Of a DNA stretch of 64,000 nt, positions 8,786-17,848 are shown one piece after another. This stretch comes from Paraburkholderia ginsengisoli NBRC 100965. GTDB lineage: Bacteria; Pseudomonadota; Gammaproteobacteria; Burkholderiales; Burkholderiaceae. Below the pieces are notes generated by a model. It ran no database searches. It worked only from the letters and a program-made list of their open reading frames with translations, and was not told the DNA's origin. The DNA lies in assembly GCF_000739735.1 (NCBI RefSeq), contig NZ_BBJF01000004.1:558001-622000 (forward strand), given 5' to 3'. Position 1 is the first letter of the stretch; each line of letters begins with the position of its first letter. The position numbers were made by a program, and so were the translations under genes.

Positions 8786-9559
8786 ATGATCTCTTCGCTT
8801 GTGAGTCCATTCGCGAGTCCGTTCGCGGCGCACGCCACCGTGATCGCCGCGACTTTTGTGCTGGCCGGCTTCGTCAAGGGCGTGACCGGCATGGGTCTGC
8901 CGACCGTCGCGATGGGCGTGCTCGGCACATTGATGCTGCCGGCGCAGGCGGCCGCGTTGCTGCTGTTGCCGTCGTTCGTCACCAACCTGTGGCAGCTGTT
9001 CGCGGGCCCGAGCGTGCGGGCGCTGGTCGGGCGATTGTGGCCGATGATGGTGGGCATCGTCGCCGGCACGCTCGCGGCGGCGTCGTTCATTGCGGGCGCG
9101 GGCGGCGCATGGGCGGTCGTCGGACTCGGCGCCGCGTTGACGCTGTACGCGGTGGCCGGCTTGCTGGCGTGGCGCTTCTCGGTGCCGGCGCGCCACGAGC
9201 GCTGGCTGTCGCCAGCCATCGGTGCGATCACCGGCGTGGTCACGGGGGGCACCGGCGTGTTCGTCGTCCCGGCGGTCCCTTATCTTCAGGGCCTTGCGTT
9301 GAAGAAAGAGGATCTGGTGCAGGCGCTCGGGCTGTCGTTCACCGTGTCGACCATCGCGCTGGCGATCGGACTGGCGAGCGCGCATGCGTTCGCGCTCGAT
9401 GAGTTGAGCGCGTCGCTCGTCGCCGTCGCGCCGGCCTTGATCGGCATGTGGATCGGACAGCGCGTGCGCGGACTCATCAGCGCGGCGAGCTTTCGCCGCT
9501 GGTTCTTCATCTGTCTGCTCGGGCTGGGCATTCAATTGATGGCGCGCGCATTCGTTTAA
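8786..9559 (+). CDS. TauE/SafE-family membrane exporter
   Basis: An inner-membrane protein of 257 residues with about eight hydrophobic segments in two similar halves, each beginning with a glycine-rich turn (GFVKGVTGMGLP near residue 28 and AITGVVTGGTGVFVVP near 150), the hallmark of TauE/SafE (DUF81). Members export sulfite or sulfoacetate, or take up various organic anions; the substrate here is unknown. I chose ATG 8786; a GTG 57 bp upstream is also in frame and neither has a clear ribosome site. It is divergent from a LysR gene, probably its regulator. Confidence 0.8.
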   Translation: MISSLVSPFASPFAAHATVIAATFVLAGFVKGVTGMGLPTVAMGVLGTLMLPAQAAALLLLPSFVTNLWQLFAGPSVRALVGRLWPMMVGIVAGTLAAASFIAGAGGAWAVVGLGAALTLYAVAGLLAWRFSVPARHERWLSPAIGAITGVVTGGTGVFVVPAVPYLQGLALKKEDLVQALGLSFTVSTIALAIGLASAHAFALDELSASLVAVAPALIGMWIGQRVRGLISAASFRRWFFICLLGLGIQLMARAFV

Positions 9560-9595
9560 TGACAACGTGATGGCAACGAACAACGGAGGGGCATC

Positions 9596-9682
9596 GTGTG
9601 GCACGTTATTCTGGATACGCTCGGTGCGCTGGCCGTGTTGGCGAGCGTCAGTGCACAGATCGCGCTGATACGTAAGCGCTGA
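9596..9682 (+). CDS. possible 28-residue single-pass membrane peptide
   Basis: A GTG codon at 9596 follows a strong ribosome site (GGAGG at 9585-9589, 6 nt away). It opens a 28-codon frame: a short start (MWHVILD), about 16 hydrophobic residues, then a basic end (IRKR). This topology matches many bacterial small membrane proteins. It lies 36 bp after the TauE/SafE stop and could be translated from the same mRNA. No homologue is recognised, and a chance frame cannot be excluded. Confidence 0.35.
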   Translation: MWHVILDTLGALAVLASVSAQIALIRKR

Positions 9683-9950
9683 ACTTACAGGCCGCTTTCT
9701 CATCCAGGCGTCCGTCGATGCGGGCCCGCCATCTCGCGCAGCATGCGTGTACGCGCATGCCGCCGCAGCCGATTGCCGATTGTTCGGCTCAACCAACGTA
9801 TCTATTCGCCTTCAGCCGCTTTATCCACGCTGCTGACATGCCTACATTGTGTCCAGTGACAGCGCCACTGCATTTCCAGCTTCATCGACGTCAGGCCCGC
9901 GAATCTTCGCGACAGCGCGTCGGCGCGAAACCCATTTAAAGGACATCATC

Positions 9951-10697
9951 ATGAGCAAGCTCACAGGTAAGGTTGCGGTTGTAACCGGCGGTTCGAAAGG
10001 GATCGGCGCGGCTATCGCGAAGGCATTGGCCGCGCAGGGCGCCTCGGTGGTCGTGAACTACGCGTCCAGCAAGGCGGGCGCCGACAGCGTGGTGGCAGCG
10101 ATCACCGCGGCGGGCGGCAAGGCCATCGCGGTCGGCGGCGACGTCGCCAAAGCGGCCGACGCGCAAGGCATCATCGATACGGCGGTCGAAACCTATGGCC
10201 GCCTCGACATCCTCGTGAACAATTCGGGCGTGTACGAATTCGCGCCGATCGAAGAGATCACCGAAGAGCACTTCCATAAGCACTTCAATGTGAACGTGCT
10301 GGGTCTGCTGCTGACCACGCAGGCGGCAGTCAGGCATTTCGGCGAAGGCGCCAGCATCGTCAACGTCAGTTCGGTGGTGAGCCGCATCACGCCGCCGGGC
10401 AGCGCGGTCTATACGGCGACCAAAAGCGCGGTGGACGGCATCACCGGCGTACTCGCGAAGGAACTCGGCCCGCGCAAGATTCGTGTGAACTCGGTGAATC
10501 CGGGCATGGTCGCGACCGAGGGCACGCATAGCGCGGGAATCATCGGTTCGGACTTCGAAACGTGGGCGGTCAGCACGACGCCGCTCGGACGCGTCGGCCA
10601 GCCTGACGATATCGCGGATGTCGTCGTGTTCCTCGCATCCGACGACTCGCGCTGGATGACGGGCGAAAGCCTGATTGCCAGCGGCGGTTCGCGCTGA
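9951..10697 (+). CDS. short-chain dehydrogenase/reductase (FabG-like)
   Basis: A 248-residue classical SDR. The nucleotide-binding glycine motif is TGGSKGIG (residues 12-19), then NNSG near 90, the catalytic Ser of the VNVSSV segment near 140, and YTATK with the catalytic Tyr and Lys near 154-158. The start follows AAAGGACATCATC. The C-terminal DDSRWMTGESLIASGG pattern is usual for oligomeric SDRs. It appears to be a single-gene unit convergent with the phosphonate LysR gene. The substrate cannot be inferred; homologues are often annotated 3-oxoacyl-ACP reductase or glucose dehydrogenase without proof. Confidence 0.85.
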   Translation: MSKLTGKVAVVTGGSKGIGAAIAKALAAQGASVVVNYASSKAGADSVVAAITAAGGKAIAVGGDVAKAADAQGIIDTAVETYGRLDILVNNSGVYEFAPIEEITEEHFHKHFNVNVLGLLLTTQAAVRHFGEGASIVNVSSVVSRITPPGSAVYTATKSAVDGITGVLAKELGPRKIRVNSVNPGMVATEGTHSAGIIGSDFETWAVSTTPLGRVGQPDDIADVVVFLASDDSRWMTGESLIASGGSR

Positions 10698-10970
10698 GCA
10701 AGTAGGTTGCGCGATGGCGTGCGGTGCGGCCTGAGAGTAGCGCACGCGCAATGTACGACTGATAGCGCGGCCGTGCGACGGGAGAAGCGTCGTAACGGCA
10801 GCACAGCAACAAGGCGTGCGGGTGCGGATGGGCGTACGGGGCCGCATCCGCATGCGTCGCAACATGGCTACGCCGCGAAAGATGCAATGCAGCACCGCAG
10901 CGAAGTAGGACGGGCGACCACAGTCGAGCCGCCGCTGGCGCAACCGCCGCCTGCCGGGCGGCTCACGCTT

Positions 10971-11855
10971 TCATTCACTTCCCGCAACAGACGCGCTGTC
11001 AGGCAACTGCACCGCGAACAACGCATCCAGCAGAATCGATCCGGGCCGCTCGGCGAGCCGCGTCAGCGACTCGATCATCTGCACCTGGCAATCCTGTAGC
11101 GGGATCATCCTGATCCGCCGCGACTCGTTGAATTCGGCGCGCGCGATCACCCCCACGCCCATCCCTTGCGCGACTGCTTCTTCCAGCGCTTCGCGTCCGT
11201 CCACGTACATCACCGGTTCCACCTGCAACGACGCGCGCACCAGTTCGATTTCGAGCAGCTGCTGCGTGACCGATTGCGACTCGCGGAAAATCATCGGCTG
11301 TTTGACCAGCTCGGCGTAGCTCAGCTTGCGTTTCTTCGCGACCGGAAGGCCGACCGGCACCATCGCCACCAGCGGGTCGCGCCGCAACACGCGCGACGTG
11401 AGCCGGCTGTGCACTTGCGGCGCGGCGGTAATGGCCGCATCGACCGCGCTCGACAGCACGCGCTGCATGCAGTCCGCGGCATTCGCGATCGACAGCGTCA
11501 CGACGATCCCCGGATGCAGCTTGCGAAACGCGCCAATCAATGCGACCGCGAGATCGGGCGCGTCGGCGGCCAGCGACAGCGATCCCGATTCGAGCCCGCC
11601 CGCCGACTCCAGCAACTGCCGCGCGTCGCGCTCGCAACTGAGCATGTGCCGCGTCACGCTGAACAGACGCAAGCCCAGTTCAGTAGTCTCGACGCCGCGC
11701 GGTCCGCGCTCGAACAGCTTGACGCCATAGTCCTGCTCCAGCCGCCGCACGTGATCCGACACGGCCGGCTGCGTCAGCGACAACGCCTGCGCGGCTTTCG
11801 AAAACCCGCCATGTTCGGCGACCGCATGAAACGCCCGCAATTGCGCGTATTGCAC
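10971..11855 (-). CDS. LysR regulator associated with aminoethylphosphonate catabolism
   Basis: A 294-residue LysR protein, divergent from phnW. The N-terminus reads VQYAQLRAFHAVAEHGGFSKAA, with TQPAVSDHVRRLEQDYGVKLFERGPRGVE as the recognition helix and wing. This matches the LysR family repeatedly found beside phnWX and annotated as the aminoethylphosphonate-associated regulator. I place the start at GTG 11855, preceded by AGCGAGG at suitable spacing; no in-frame ATG exists nearby, and longer frames run into the phnW coding region on the other strand. It probably activates phnWX in response to 2-aminoethylphosphonate or a derivative (inference from family and divergence). Confidence 0.82.
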   Translation of the reverse strand: MQYAQLRAFHAVAEHGGFSKAAQALSLTQPAVSDHVRRLEQDYGVKLFERGPRGVETTELGLRLFSVTRHMLSCERDARQLLESAGGLESGSLSLAADAPDLAVALIGAFRKLHPGIVVTLSIANAADCMQRVLSSAVDAAITAAPQVHSRLTSRVLRRDPLVAMVPVGLPVAKKRKLSYAELVKQPMIFRESQSVTQQLLEIELVRASLQVEPVMYVDGREALEEAVAQGMGVGVIARAEFNESRRIRMIPLQDCQVQMIESLTRLAERPGSILLDALFAVQLPDSASVAGSE

Positions 11856-11888
11856 GTGAGCCTCGCTGAGTTTTGCCGTATAAGTTTC

Positions 11889-11924
11889 ATCGATATGGTC
11901 ATCGATTATATCGATTTTACCGAT
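11889..11924. promoter_or_regulatory. iterated ATCGAT elements in the regulator-phnW intergenic region
   Basis: ATCGAT occurs at 11889, 11901 and 11910, followed by the variant ACCGAT at 11919. All four lie within 36 bp of unusually AT-rich DNA. They sit between the divergent LysR gene and phnW and are good candidates for regulator contact sites. Each hexamer is itself palindromic. Confidence 0.5.
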
Positions 11925-11980
11925 GTTCGCCGTTTCGGTACCGTGTCTTGCATCGACCAGGCAATATCGGAGTACCGCAC

Positions 11981-13234
11981 ATGGAAAGCGCGATCGACCC
12001 TTCACCGGCGGCGTCCGCTGCGTCTTCAGCCACGCAGCGCGCGACGCCCTGCGCCGCGCCCGCCGGCGGCGAGCCTTACCTGCTGACGCCCGGCCCGCTG
12101 ACCACCGCCCGTTCGACCAAGGAAGCGATGCTGCGCGACTGGGGCTCGTGGGACGGCGATTTCCGCGCGATGACCGCGCAACTGCGCGCGAGCCTGCTGG
12201 AAATCGCGGGTGACGCTGTGGACAACCCCGCGAGCGAATACGACTGCGTCCCGCTGCAAGGCAGCGGCAGCTATTGCGTCGAAGCGATGCTCGGCAGCCT
12301 GCTGCCGCGCGACGGCCATGCACTGGTGCTCGCGAACGGCGCGTACGGCAAGCGCATCGCGACCACGCTCGGCTATCTCGGCCGCGCGTACACGCTGCTC
12401 GACAAGGGAGACTATCTGCCGCCGCGCGGCGCGGAAGTCGAGCGCATGCTGGCCGCCGATCCGCGTATCACGCACGTGGTCGCGGTGCATTGCGAAACCA
12501 GCTCGGGAATTCTCAATCCGCTCGAAGAAATCGCCGCCACCACTGCGAAGCACGGCCGCAAGCTGCTGATCGATTCGATGAGCGCGTTCGGCGCGGTGCC
12601 GCTCGACGTGCGCGAGATCGCGTGCGAGGCGTTCGTGTCGTCGGCGAATAAATGTATCGAGGGCGTGCCAGGTTTCGGCTTCGTGATTGCCCGCAAGCGC
12701 GCATTGCAGGAAGCGAAAGGCAGTAGTCACTCGCTCGCGCTCGACGTCCACGATCAATGGGACGTGATGAATCGCACCGGGCAGTGGCGCTTCACGCCGC
12801 CCACCCACACGGTGGCCGCGTTTCTCGAGGCGCTGCGTCTGTACAAACTTGAAGGCGGCCAGTCCGGGCGCCTCGCGCGTTACGCGAACAATCGCGACGT
12901 GCTGGTCGCGGGCATGCAGGCCCTCGGCTTCGAGCCGTTGCTGAACGCGCGCTGGCGCTCGCCGATCATCGTGACGTTTTTCGCGCCGGCGCATCCGTCG
13001 TTCGAATTCGCGCGCTTCTACGAATTGATGAAACAACAGGGCTTCATCATCTATCCGGGCAAGCTGACGGTGGTGGACAGTTTCCGCATCGGCTGCATCG
13101 GCCAGGTGGATGAGCACGTGATGCGCCGCGTGGTGCAGGCCTGCGCCGCGTCGTTGCAGACGATGGGCGTCGACCATGCCGCGCCGCCGGCTGCCGCGCT
13201 CGAAGAACGCAAGGTATTGGCGCAAGCGGCCTGA
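11981..13234 (+). CDS. phnW: 2-aminoethylphosphonate:pyruvate aminotransferase
   Basis: A PLP enzyme moving the amino group of 2-aminoethylphosphonate to pyruvate, giving phosphonoacetaldehyde and alanine. The 417-residue protein is a fold-type I class-V aminotransferase. After a short low-complexity N-terminal tail (about 30 residues rich in Ala/Ser/Pro) come LLTPGPLTT (34-42), GSGSYCVEAM (94-103), the PLP-pyridine Asp D198 in IDSM, and the Schiff-base lysine K224 in SSANKCIEG. The ATG at 11981 follows GGAG at 11969-11972. phnX starts 64 bp downstream, forming a two-gene operon. The N-terminal extension is longer than usual. Confidence 0.93.
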   Translation: MESAIDPSPAASAASSATQRATPCAAPAGGEPYLLTPGPLTTARSTKEAMLRDWGSWDGDFRAMTAQLRASLLEIAGDAVDNPASEYDCVPLQGSGSYCVEAMLGSLLPRDGHALVLANGAYGKRIATTLGYLGRAYTLLDKGDYLPPRGAEVERMLAADPRITHVVAVHCETSSGILNPLEEIAATTAKHGRKLLIDSMSAFGAVPLDVREIACEAFVSSANKCIEGVPGFGFVIARKRALQEAKGSSHSLALDVHDQWDVMNRTGQWRFTPPTHTVAAFLEALRLYKLEGGQSGRLARYANNRDVLVAGMQALGFEPLLNARWRSPIIVTFFAPAHPSFEFARFYELMKQQGFIIYPGKLTVVDSFRIGCIGQVDEHVMRRVVQACAASLQTMGVDHAAPPAAALEERKVLAQAA

Positions 13235-13298
13235 ACGAGTCGTGAAGACAACGCGCGGCCTGCCGCGCGCGCCCGGAACCTCGAGAGGATTGAAGTCA

Positions 13299-14111
13299 AT
13301 GAAGCACATAAAGCACGTCAAGGCGGTGATTTTCGATTGGGCCGGCACGGTGGTCGATTACGGTTCGCTCGCGCCGATGGGCGCGTTCGTCGAGACCTTC
13401 GAACAGTTCGGCGTGTCGATCACGATCGACGAAGCACGCGGCCCGATGGGCATGGCCAAGCGTCCGCACATCGCCGCGCTGATGGCGCTGCCGCGTGTCG
13501 CGCGAGCCTGGGCCGACAAGCACGGGCACGCGCCGGGCGAAGCCGATATCGATGCCGTCTACGACGTGTTCGTGCCGAAGAACATCGCGGTCGCGGCGAG
13601 CTACAGCTCGGTGATTCCGGGTGTGGCCGAAGTGACGAGCGCGCTGCGCAGCGACGACGTCCGCATTGGCACGACCACCGGCTATACGCGCGAGATCATC
13701 GACGAGATCGTGCCGGGCGCGGCCGCGCAGGGCTTCGTGCCCGACAGCATCGTCTGTACCGGCGACACGCCTGAAGGGCGGCCGTCGCCGTACATGATCT
13801 ACAAGACGTTGCCCGCGTTGGGCGTGTGGCGCGCGAAGGAAGCGATCAAGGTCGACGATACGGCGGTCGGCATCGAGGAGGGGCTCAACGGCGGGACGTG
13901 GACGGTCGGCGTTTCGGTGAGCGGCAACGCGTTCGGGATGACCGAGGCGCAGGTCAAGGCGTTGTCCCCGGAAGAGTTCGCGGCGCGCCGCGACGCGGCG
14001 ATCCGGAAGTTGCAGGCGGCCGGCGCGCATTATGTGATCGACAGCGTCGCCGATCTGATGCCGGTGGTGTACGACATCGACGCGCGTCTCGATCGGGGCG
14101 AGCGGCCGTGA
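13299..14111 (+). CDS. phnX: phosphonoacetaldehyde hydrolase (phosphonatase)
   Basis: Hydrolyses phosphonoacetaldehyde to acetaldehyde and phosphate, completing the PhnW pathway. This 270-residue HAD-superfamily enzyme has the nucleophile D13 in VIFDWAGTVVD and the cap-domain Schiff-base lysine K54 in GMAKRPH; the tryptophan-containing DWAGT motif and that lysine distinguish phosphonatase from other HAD proteins. The Mg-binding KVDDTAVGIEEG follows near residue 185. The start ATG 13299 follows AGAGGAT. No phosphonate transporter gene lies alongside, so uptake must be encoded elsewhere. Confidence 0.94.
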   Translation: MKHIKHVKAVIFDWAGTVVDYGSLAPMGAFVETFEQFGVSITIDEARGPMGMAKRPHIAALMALPRVARAWADKHGHAPGEADIDAVYDVFVPKNIAVAASYSSVIPGVAEVTSALRSDDVRIGTTTGYTREIIDEIVPGAAAQGFVPDSIVCTGDTPEGRPSPYMIYKTLPALGVWRAKEAIKVDDTAVGIEEGLNGGTWTVGVSVSGNAFGMTEAQVKALSPEEFAARRDAAIRKLQAAGAHYVIDSVADLMPVVYDIDARLDRGERP

Positions 14112-14167
14112 CGAGGTGAGTGGGTCCGCGTGGCGGAGGAGCGCGGGTGGCGGCGGTCGAGGCGGTG

Positions 14168-14195
14168 GCCGCTATGCTCGCGGCAATATAGCGGC
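14168..14195. repeat. inverted repeat between convergent phnX and LysR gene
   Basis: Arms GCCGCTAT (14168-14175) and ATAGCGGC (14188-14195) enclose 12 nt. It lies in the gap between two converging genes. The A-run lies after it on the + strand, so it is not a canonical terminator for either gene. Confidence 0.4.
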
Positions 14196-14254
14196 GCCAA
14201 AAAATCAGAACAGCGCAACGGCCGCTATTCCCGCCGGCTCACTGAAGCAGTCAT

Positions 14255-15151
14255 TCACTTGAAGTACCCCACCGCCAGGTCGATGAACTCGCGCACCTTG
14301 CGCGGCACGAACTCGCGGCTCGGATAAACAAGCGACACGGCGACATCGCCGTTGAGCACCGCATAGTCGTCGAGGACCCGCACCAGCGTGCCGGCGTGCA
14401 GTTCGTCGGCGACCATCTCCAGCGGCAGCAACGCAATGCCCATCGCGCCCAGCGCCGCCTGTTTCTGCATGATCATGCTGTTCACCGTGAACGACGCATC
14501 GAGCGCGACCCCTTCGTCGTCGCCGTCGTCATGGCTGAATATCCAGCTCTGCGGCGTGGTGTCGAGCGGCGCGGCGATCACGCGATGCTTCGCGAGGTCC
14601 GCCGGCTTGTTCGGACGTCCGGCCTGCGCGAGATAAGCGGCCGACGCCACCGGCACCGCGTGCGAATTGAGCAGACGCCGCACCACCAGCGACTCCGAGC
14701 GGATCATATGTTCGGTCACGATGCCCACGTCGAAACCGCCTTCGAGCAGATCGACGCGTTTCTCGGTCAGCGTGACGCGCAGATTCACATGTGGAAACTT
14801 GGCCTGATACTCCGCGAACAGCGGCGTGAGACGAAACAGCGAGAAGCTGCCCAACGCGACGATCCGCAGATCGCCGGCCACTTCCTTCGACGTCGTGGTC
14901 GCGCGCGATTCGACTTCTTCCAGTTCGGCGAACAGCATGCGGCAACCGTCGGCGTATTCCGCGCCGGCCTCGGTCAGCACGACCTTGCGCGTGGTGCGCT
15001 GGAACAGGCGGATGCCGAGATGCTGTTCGAGGCTCGATACGTGGCGTGTCACCACCGAGGTCGACACGCCGAGGTGCGCCGCGGCCTGCGCGAAGCTGCC
15101 CGCGTCGGCGACCTTGACGAAAGCCTGCATGGCCTGGAAGAGATTGATCAT
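14255..15151 (-). CDS. LysR-family transcriptional regulator
   Basis: This 298-residue protein starts MINLFQAMQAFVKVADAGSF. The helix-turn-helix (AQAAAHLGVSTSVVTRHVSSLE) and the wing LFQRTTRKVVLTEAG place it in the large CrgA/DmlR-like LysR group. The ATG at 15151 gives the standard N-terminus. It converges with phnX, and its upstream neighbour on the same strand, the amidohydrolase gene, ends 130 bp before its start. The target is not clear; autoregulation or control of the amidohydrolase are both possible. Confidence 0.85.
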   Translation of the reverse strand: MINLFQAMQAFVKVADAGSFAQAAAHLGVSTSVVTRHVSSLEQHLGIRLFQRTTRKVVLTEAGAEYADGCRMLFAELEEVESRATTTSKEVAGDLRIVALGSFSLFRLTPLFAEYQAKFPHVNLRVTLTEKRVDLLEGGFDVGIVTEHMIRSESLVVRRLLNSHAVPVASAAYLAQAGRPNKPADLAKHRVIAAPLDTTPQSWIFSHDDGDDEGVALDASFTVNSMIMQKQAALGAMGIALLPLEMVADELHAGTLVRVLDDYAVLNGDVAVSLVYPSREFVPRKVREFIDLAVGYFK

Positions 15152-15281
15152 GTGAGTGCGTAAAACGTGTTCGTTATGGCCAGTGGCGTGAAGTGTAGCG
15201 CCCGGCGCGAGCCCGGTTCGGCTTCGTGCCGGCTCAGCGCCTCGCCACCGCTCACCAGTGCTTGCAGTCAAGCACGCGTGG

Positions 15282-16511
15282 TCAGTCGGCCGGGCGATGC
15301 TGCGCATGCGCGCCGTTGCGCGCGACGATCCGGCCGTTCGCGACCACCAGCTTGCGCGGCGGCCGCGCGACGATTGCCTGCGCGAGCGTGTCCGCGTCGA
15401 CCAGCACCAGGTCGGCGCGCGCGCCCGCGTGCAGGCCGTAATGCGTGAATCCGCAGCCGCGCGCGGCGGTGCCGCTCACGCAGTCGAGCGCGAGCGCGAG
15501 GTCGTCGTCGCGGCGCAGGTTGTAGCGCATCGCGATCAGCATCGCGCGTTCGAGCATGTCCGGCGAGCCGTAGGGCGTCCACGTGTCGCGAATGCCGTCG
15601 TTGCCGCCGAACAGCGTGACGCCTTTCTCGATGCAGGTTTTCAGCGGCGGCACCGGTGTCGATGGCGGGGCGGTCGTCAGCAGCGCCACGCGCAGATCGG
15701 CGAGACGCGTGAGCAACGCATCGCGTTCGCGTTCGGGCAGCGCGCCGAGGCAGAACGCGTGACTCACCACCACCTGGCCTTGCATGCCGAGCGCCGCGAC
15801 GCGATCGAGCAGCAGCCCGAGCGTGAACGCGCCGATTTCGCCTGGCTCGTGCAGATGGATGTCGATCGGCTTCTGATGACGCTGCGCGAGGCCGAACGTC
15901 AGATCCAGCGACGCCACCGGATCGCCGTCGATCAACGCCGGGTCGAGCGCGCCGAGCACGTCCGCGCCCGCGCTCAACGCGCGGTCGAGCAACGCGTCGG
16001 TGCCCGGTCGGCCGAGCAGGCCGGACTGCGGAAACGCGACGATCTGCAGGTCGAGTACGTCGCGTAGCGTCGCGCGCGTGGCGAGCACGCCGTCGAGGTG
16101 GCGCAGACCCGCCTCGGTGTCGATATCGACGTGCGTGCGCAGACGCGTCGTGCCCGCGAGCACGAACGCGCGGGCCAGCGCGAGCGATTGCGCGCCCGCG
16201 TCATGACCGCTCTGCGCGCGCCAGCGGCGTTCATTCTCGATGCGGTCGGTCAGCTTCGGCCCGACTTCGTTGCGATACCACGGCATGCCCCAGTGACTCT
16301 TGTCCAGATGCGTATGGCCTTCGACGAAACCGGGCAGCAGCAGCGCGCCCGCGCCGTCCTCGATCGCGACGCCGGGCTCGCGCGCGAGATTCGGGCCGAT
16401 CGCCGCAATGCGTCCATCGGCGATCGACACGTCGACGCGCGCGCCGTCCGTGCGGCGTACGTTCGTGATGAGCCAGGCGTTCGTCGTACGGGGCAAGGCG
16501 GTCGTGGTCAT
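15282..16511 (-). CDS. cytosine-deaminase-like amidohydrolase
   Basis: A 409-residue metal-dependent hydrolase of the amidohydrolase superfamily. The metal motif HxH appears in PGFVEGHTHLDKSHWG near residues 58-73, followed by IDIHLHEPGE near 210, the VVSHAFC histidine near 240, and the catalytic Asp in FGGNDGIRDTWTP near 305. The HTHLDK and GNDGIRDTW forms are typical of CodA-like cytosine or isocytosine deaminases and N-isopropylammelide-type hydrolases. Start ATG 16511. No codB-like permease is adjacent, so the substrate is open; pyrimidine or triazine deamination is the best family-based guess. Confidence 0.82.
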   Translation of the reverse strand: MTTTALPRTTNAWLITNVRRTDGARVDVSIADGRIAAIGPNLAREPGVAIEDGAGALLLPGFVEGHTHLDKSHWGMPWYRNEVGPKLTDRIENERRWRAQSGHDAGAQSLALARAFVLAGTTRLRTHVDIDTEAGLRHLDGVLATRATLRDVLDLQIVAFPQSGLLGRPGTDALLDRALSAGADVLGALDPALIDGDPVASLDLTFGLAQRHQKPIDIHLHEPGEIGAFTLGLLLDRVAALGMQGQVVVSHAFCLGALPERERDALLTRLADLRVALLTTAPPSTPVPPLKTCIEKGVTLFGGNDGIRDTWTPYGSPDMLERAMLIAMRYNLRRDDDLALALDCVSGTAARGCGFTHYGLHAGARADLVLVDADTLAQAIVARPPRKLVVANGRIVARNGAHAQHRPAD

Positions 16512-16775
16512 GAGCAGGTCGGCGGCGGCACGGGCAATCGGCAGTGCGCGGCGGGGCGCACGCAATTGTCAGTTGAAAGGAGCACGCTGCCCGCTGGTCA
16601 GGCAAACGAAGACGGCGCGCGGCTGGCGTGTGATTGTACTTCGCGTGGCCGGGCGCCGGTCGCGGCCGCCGTGTCATCCGCCGTTAAAAAAGCCTCGCCG
16701 GCGAGCCATCCACGGCACTCAAGTTTCGGGTTTTTATGCCGTTGACATAGGCTGATCACATTCTGGAACTCCGCC

Positions 16776-17804
16776 GTGCAACTCGCTCACAGTAACGACC
16801 GTCTCTCCAGCCGGATGGCCGATCCGTTCGCCGCGGGCGAGCCCGAGGTGGAGTCCTCGGTGATCGAGTGGCTGTTGCACGACGATCAGGTGATGCGCGA
16901 GTGCTTCACGCACGCGGCGGAAATCCTGAAGAGCGTGACCGGCGCGGCGATCACCGCGATCACGTTGCTCGACGAGGAATACCAGCATTACCGTGCCGAG
17001 GTCGGCATCGCGATGCCGCTCGTCACGCGCGCGCGCTCGCTCGCCGACTACGCGGTGCGCGACGCGGAGCTGTTCGTCATCGAGGACGCGCACAACGACG
17101 ACCGCTTCGGCGAATGCATGCTGGTGCAGCGCTATCCGTTCGTGCGCTTCTATGCGGCGATCGCGTTGCGTGCGCCGAACGGCGAGATCGTCGGCGCGTT
17201 GTGCGCGATGGACCCATCGCCCGGACGGCTCGACGACGGGCAGCGGGGCGTGTTCTACCATTTGCGCGCGATGATCGAGAACGATCTGAAGATGCGCACG
17301 GCCACCGCGATCGATCCGCTCACGCAGTTGTACAACCGGCGCTTTCTGCTCGAAAGCATCGCGCGCCGCTGGAAGGAAGCGCGGGACGGCGACGTGATGG
17401 GCTCGGTGGTGGTCGACGTGGACTGGTTCAAGCAATACAACGACACCTACGGTCACCAGGCGGGCGATCATTGCCTGCGCACGGTCGCCTCGGTGATGCA
17501 GGCGGCAGCCGATGGCGAGCGCATCGTCGTCGGACGCATGGGTGGTGAGGAGTTCGGGCTGCTGGTGCTACAAGCGGAAGCTGCCGCGCTCGAAGACACG
17601 CTCGAAACGCTGCGTCAAGGCGTCGTCGATCTGGCGATCGAGCATCGCGCTTCGCCGCTCGGCGTGGTGACAGTGAGCGTGGGCGCGTCGCTCACGCGTA
17701 TCAGCGAGCATTCGCGACCCGCACATCGCGATGGCTTCGCGAGCGCGGACCGTGCGTTATATCGCTCGAAGCATGGCGGTCGAAATCGGGTGACCATGGC
17801 GTAG
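16776..17804 (+). CDS. GAF-GGDEF diguanylate cyclase
   Basis: A 342-residue soluble signalling protein predicted to make cyclic di-GMP. A GAF sensor domain spans about residues 30-170 (AITLLDEEYQHYRAEVG, YAAIALRAPNGEIVGALCAMD). The GGDEF domain follows from about 176 (DPLTQLYNRRF), with the active-site signature GGEEF at 256-260, so it should be catalytically competent. The RxxD inhibitory site normally just upstream is absent (the residues are GERI), suggesting no product feedback through it. I accept the GTG start at 16776; ATG 16815 is an alternative. It has no transmembrane segment and stands as a monocistronic gene. Confidence 0.9.
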   Translation: MQLAHSNDRLSSRMADPFAAGEPEVESSVIEWLLHDDQVMRECFTHAAEILKSVTGAAITAITLLDEEYQHYRAEVGIAMPLVTRARSLADYAVRDAELFVIEDAHNDDRFGECMLVQRYPFVRFYAAIALRAPNGEIVGALCAMDPSPGRLDDGQRGVFYHLRAMIENDLKMRTATAIDPLTQLYNRRFLLESIARRWKEARDGDVMGSVVVDVDWFKQYNDTYGHQAGDHCLRTVASVMQAAADGERIVVGRMGGEEFGLLVLQAEAAALEDTLETLRQGVVDLAIEHRASPLGVVTVSVGASLTRISEHSRPAHRDGFASADRALYRSKHGGRNRVTMA

Positions 17805-17848
17805 CCGGGCGCGGCGTGATTTGCGTTGTGCCGCCGCGGCCCTGACCA

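Noticed and set aside
14168..14195. Inverted repeat after phnX as a terminator
   Set aside because: The stem is followed by GCC and an A-run on the + strand, and on the minus strand the T-run precedes the stem, so neither direction has the right order.
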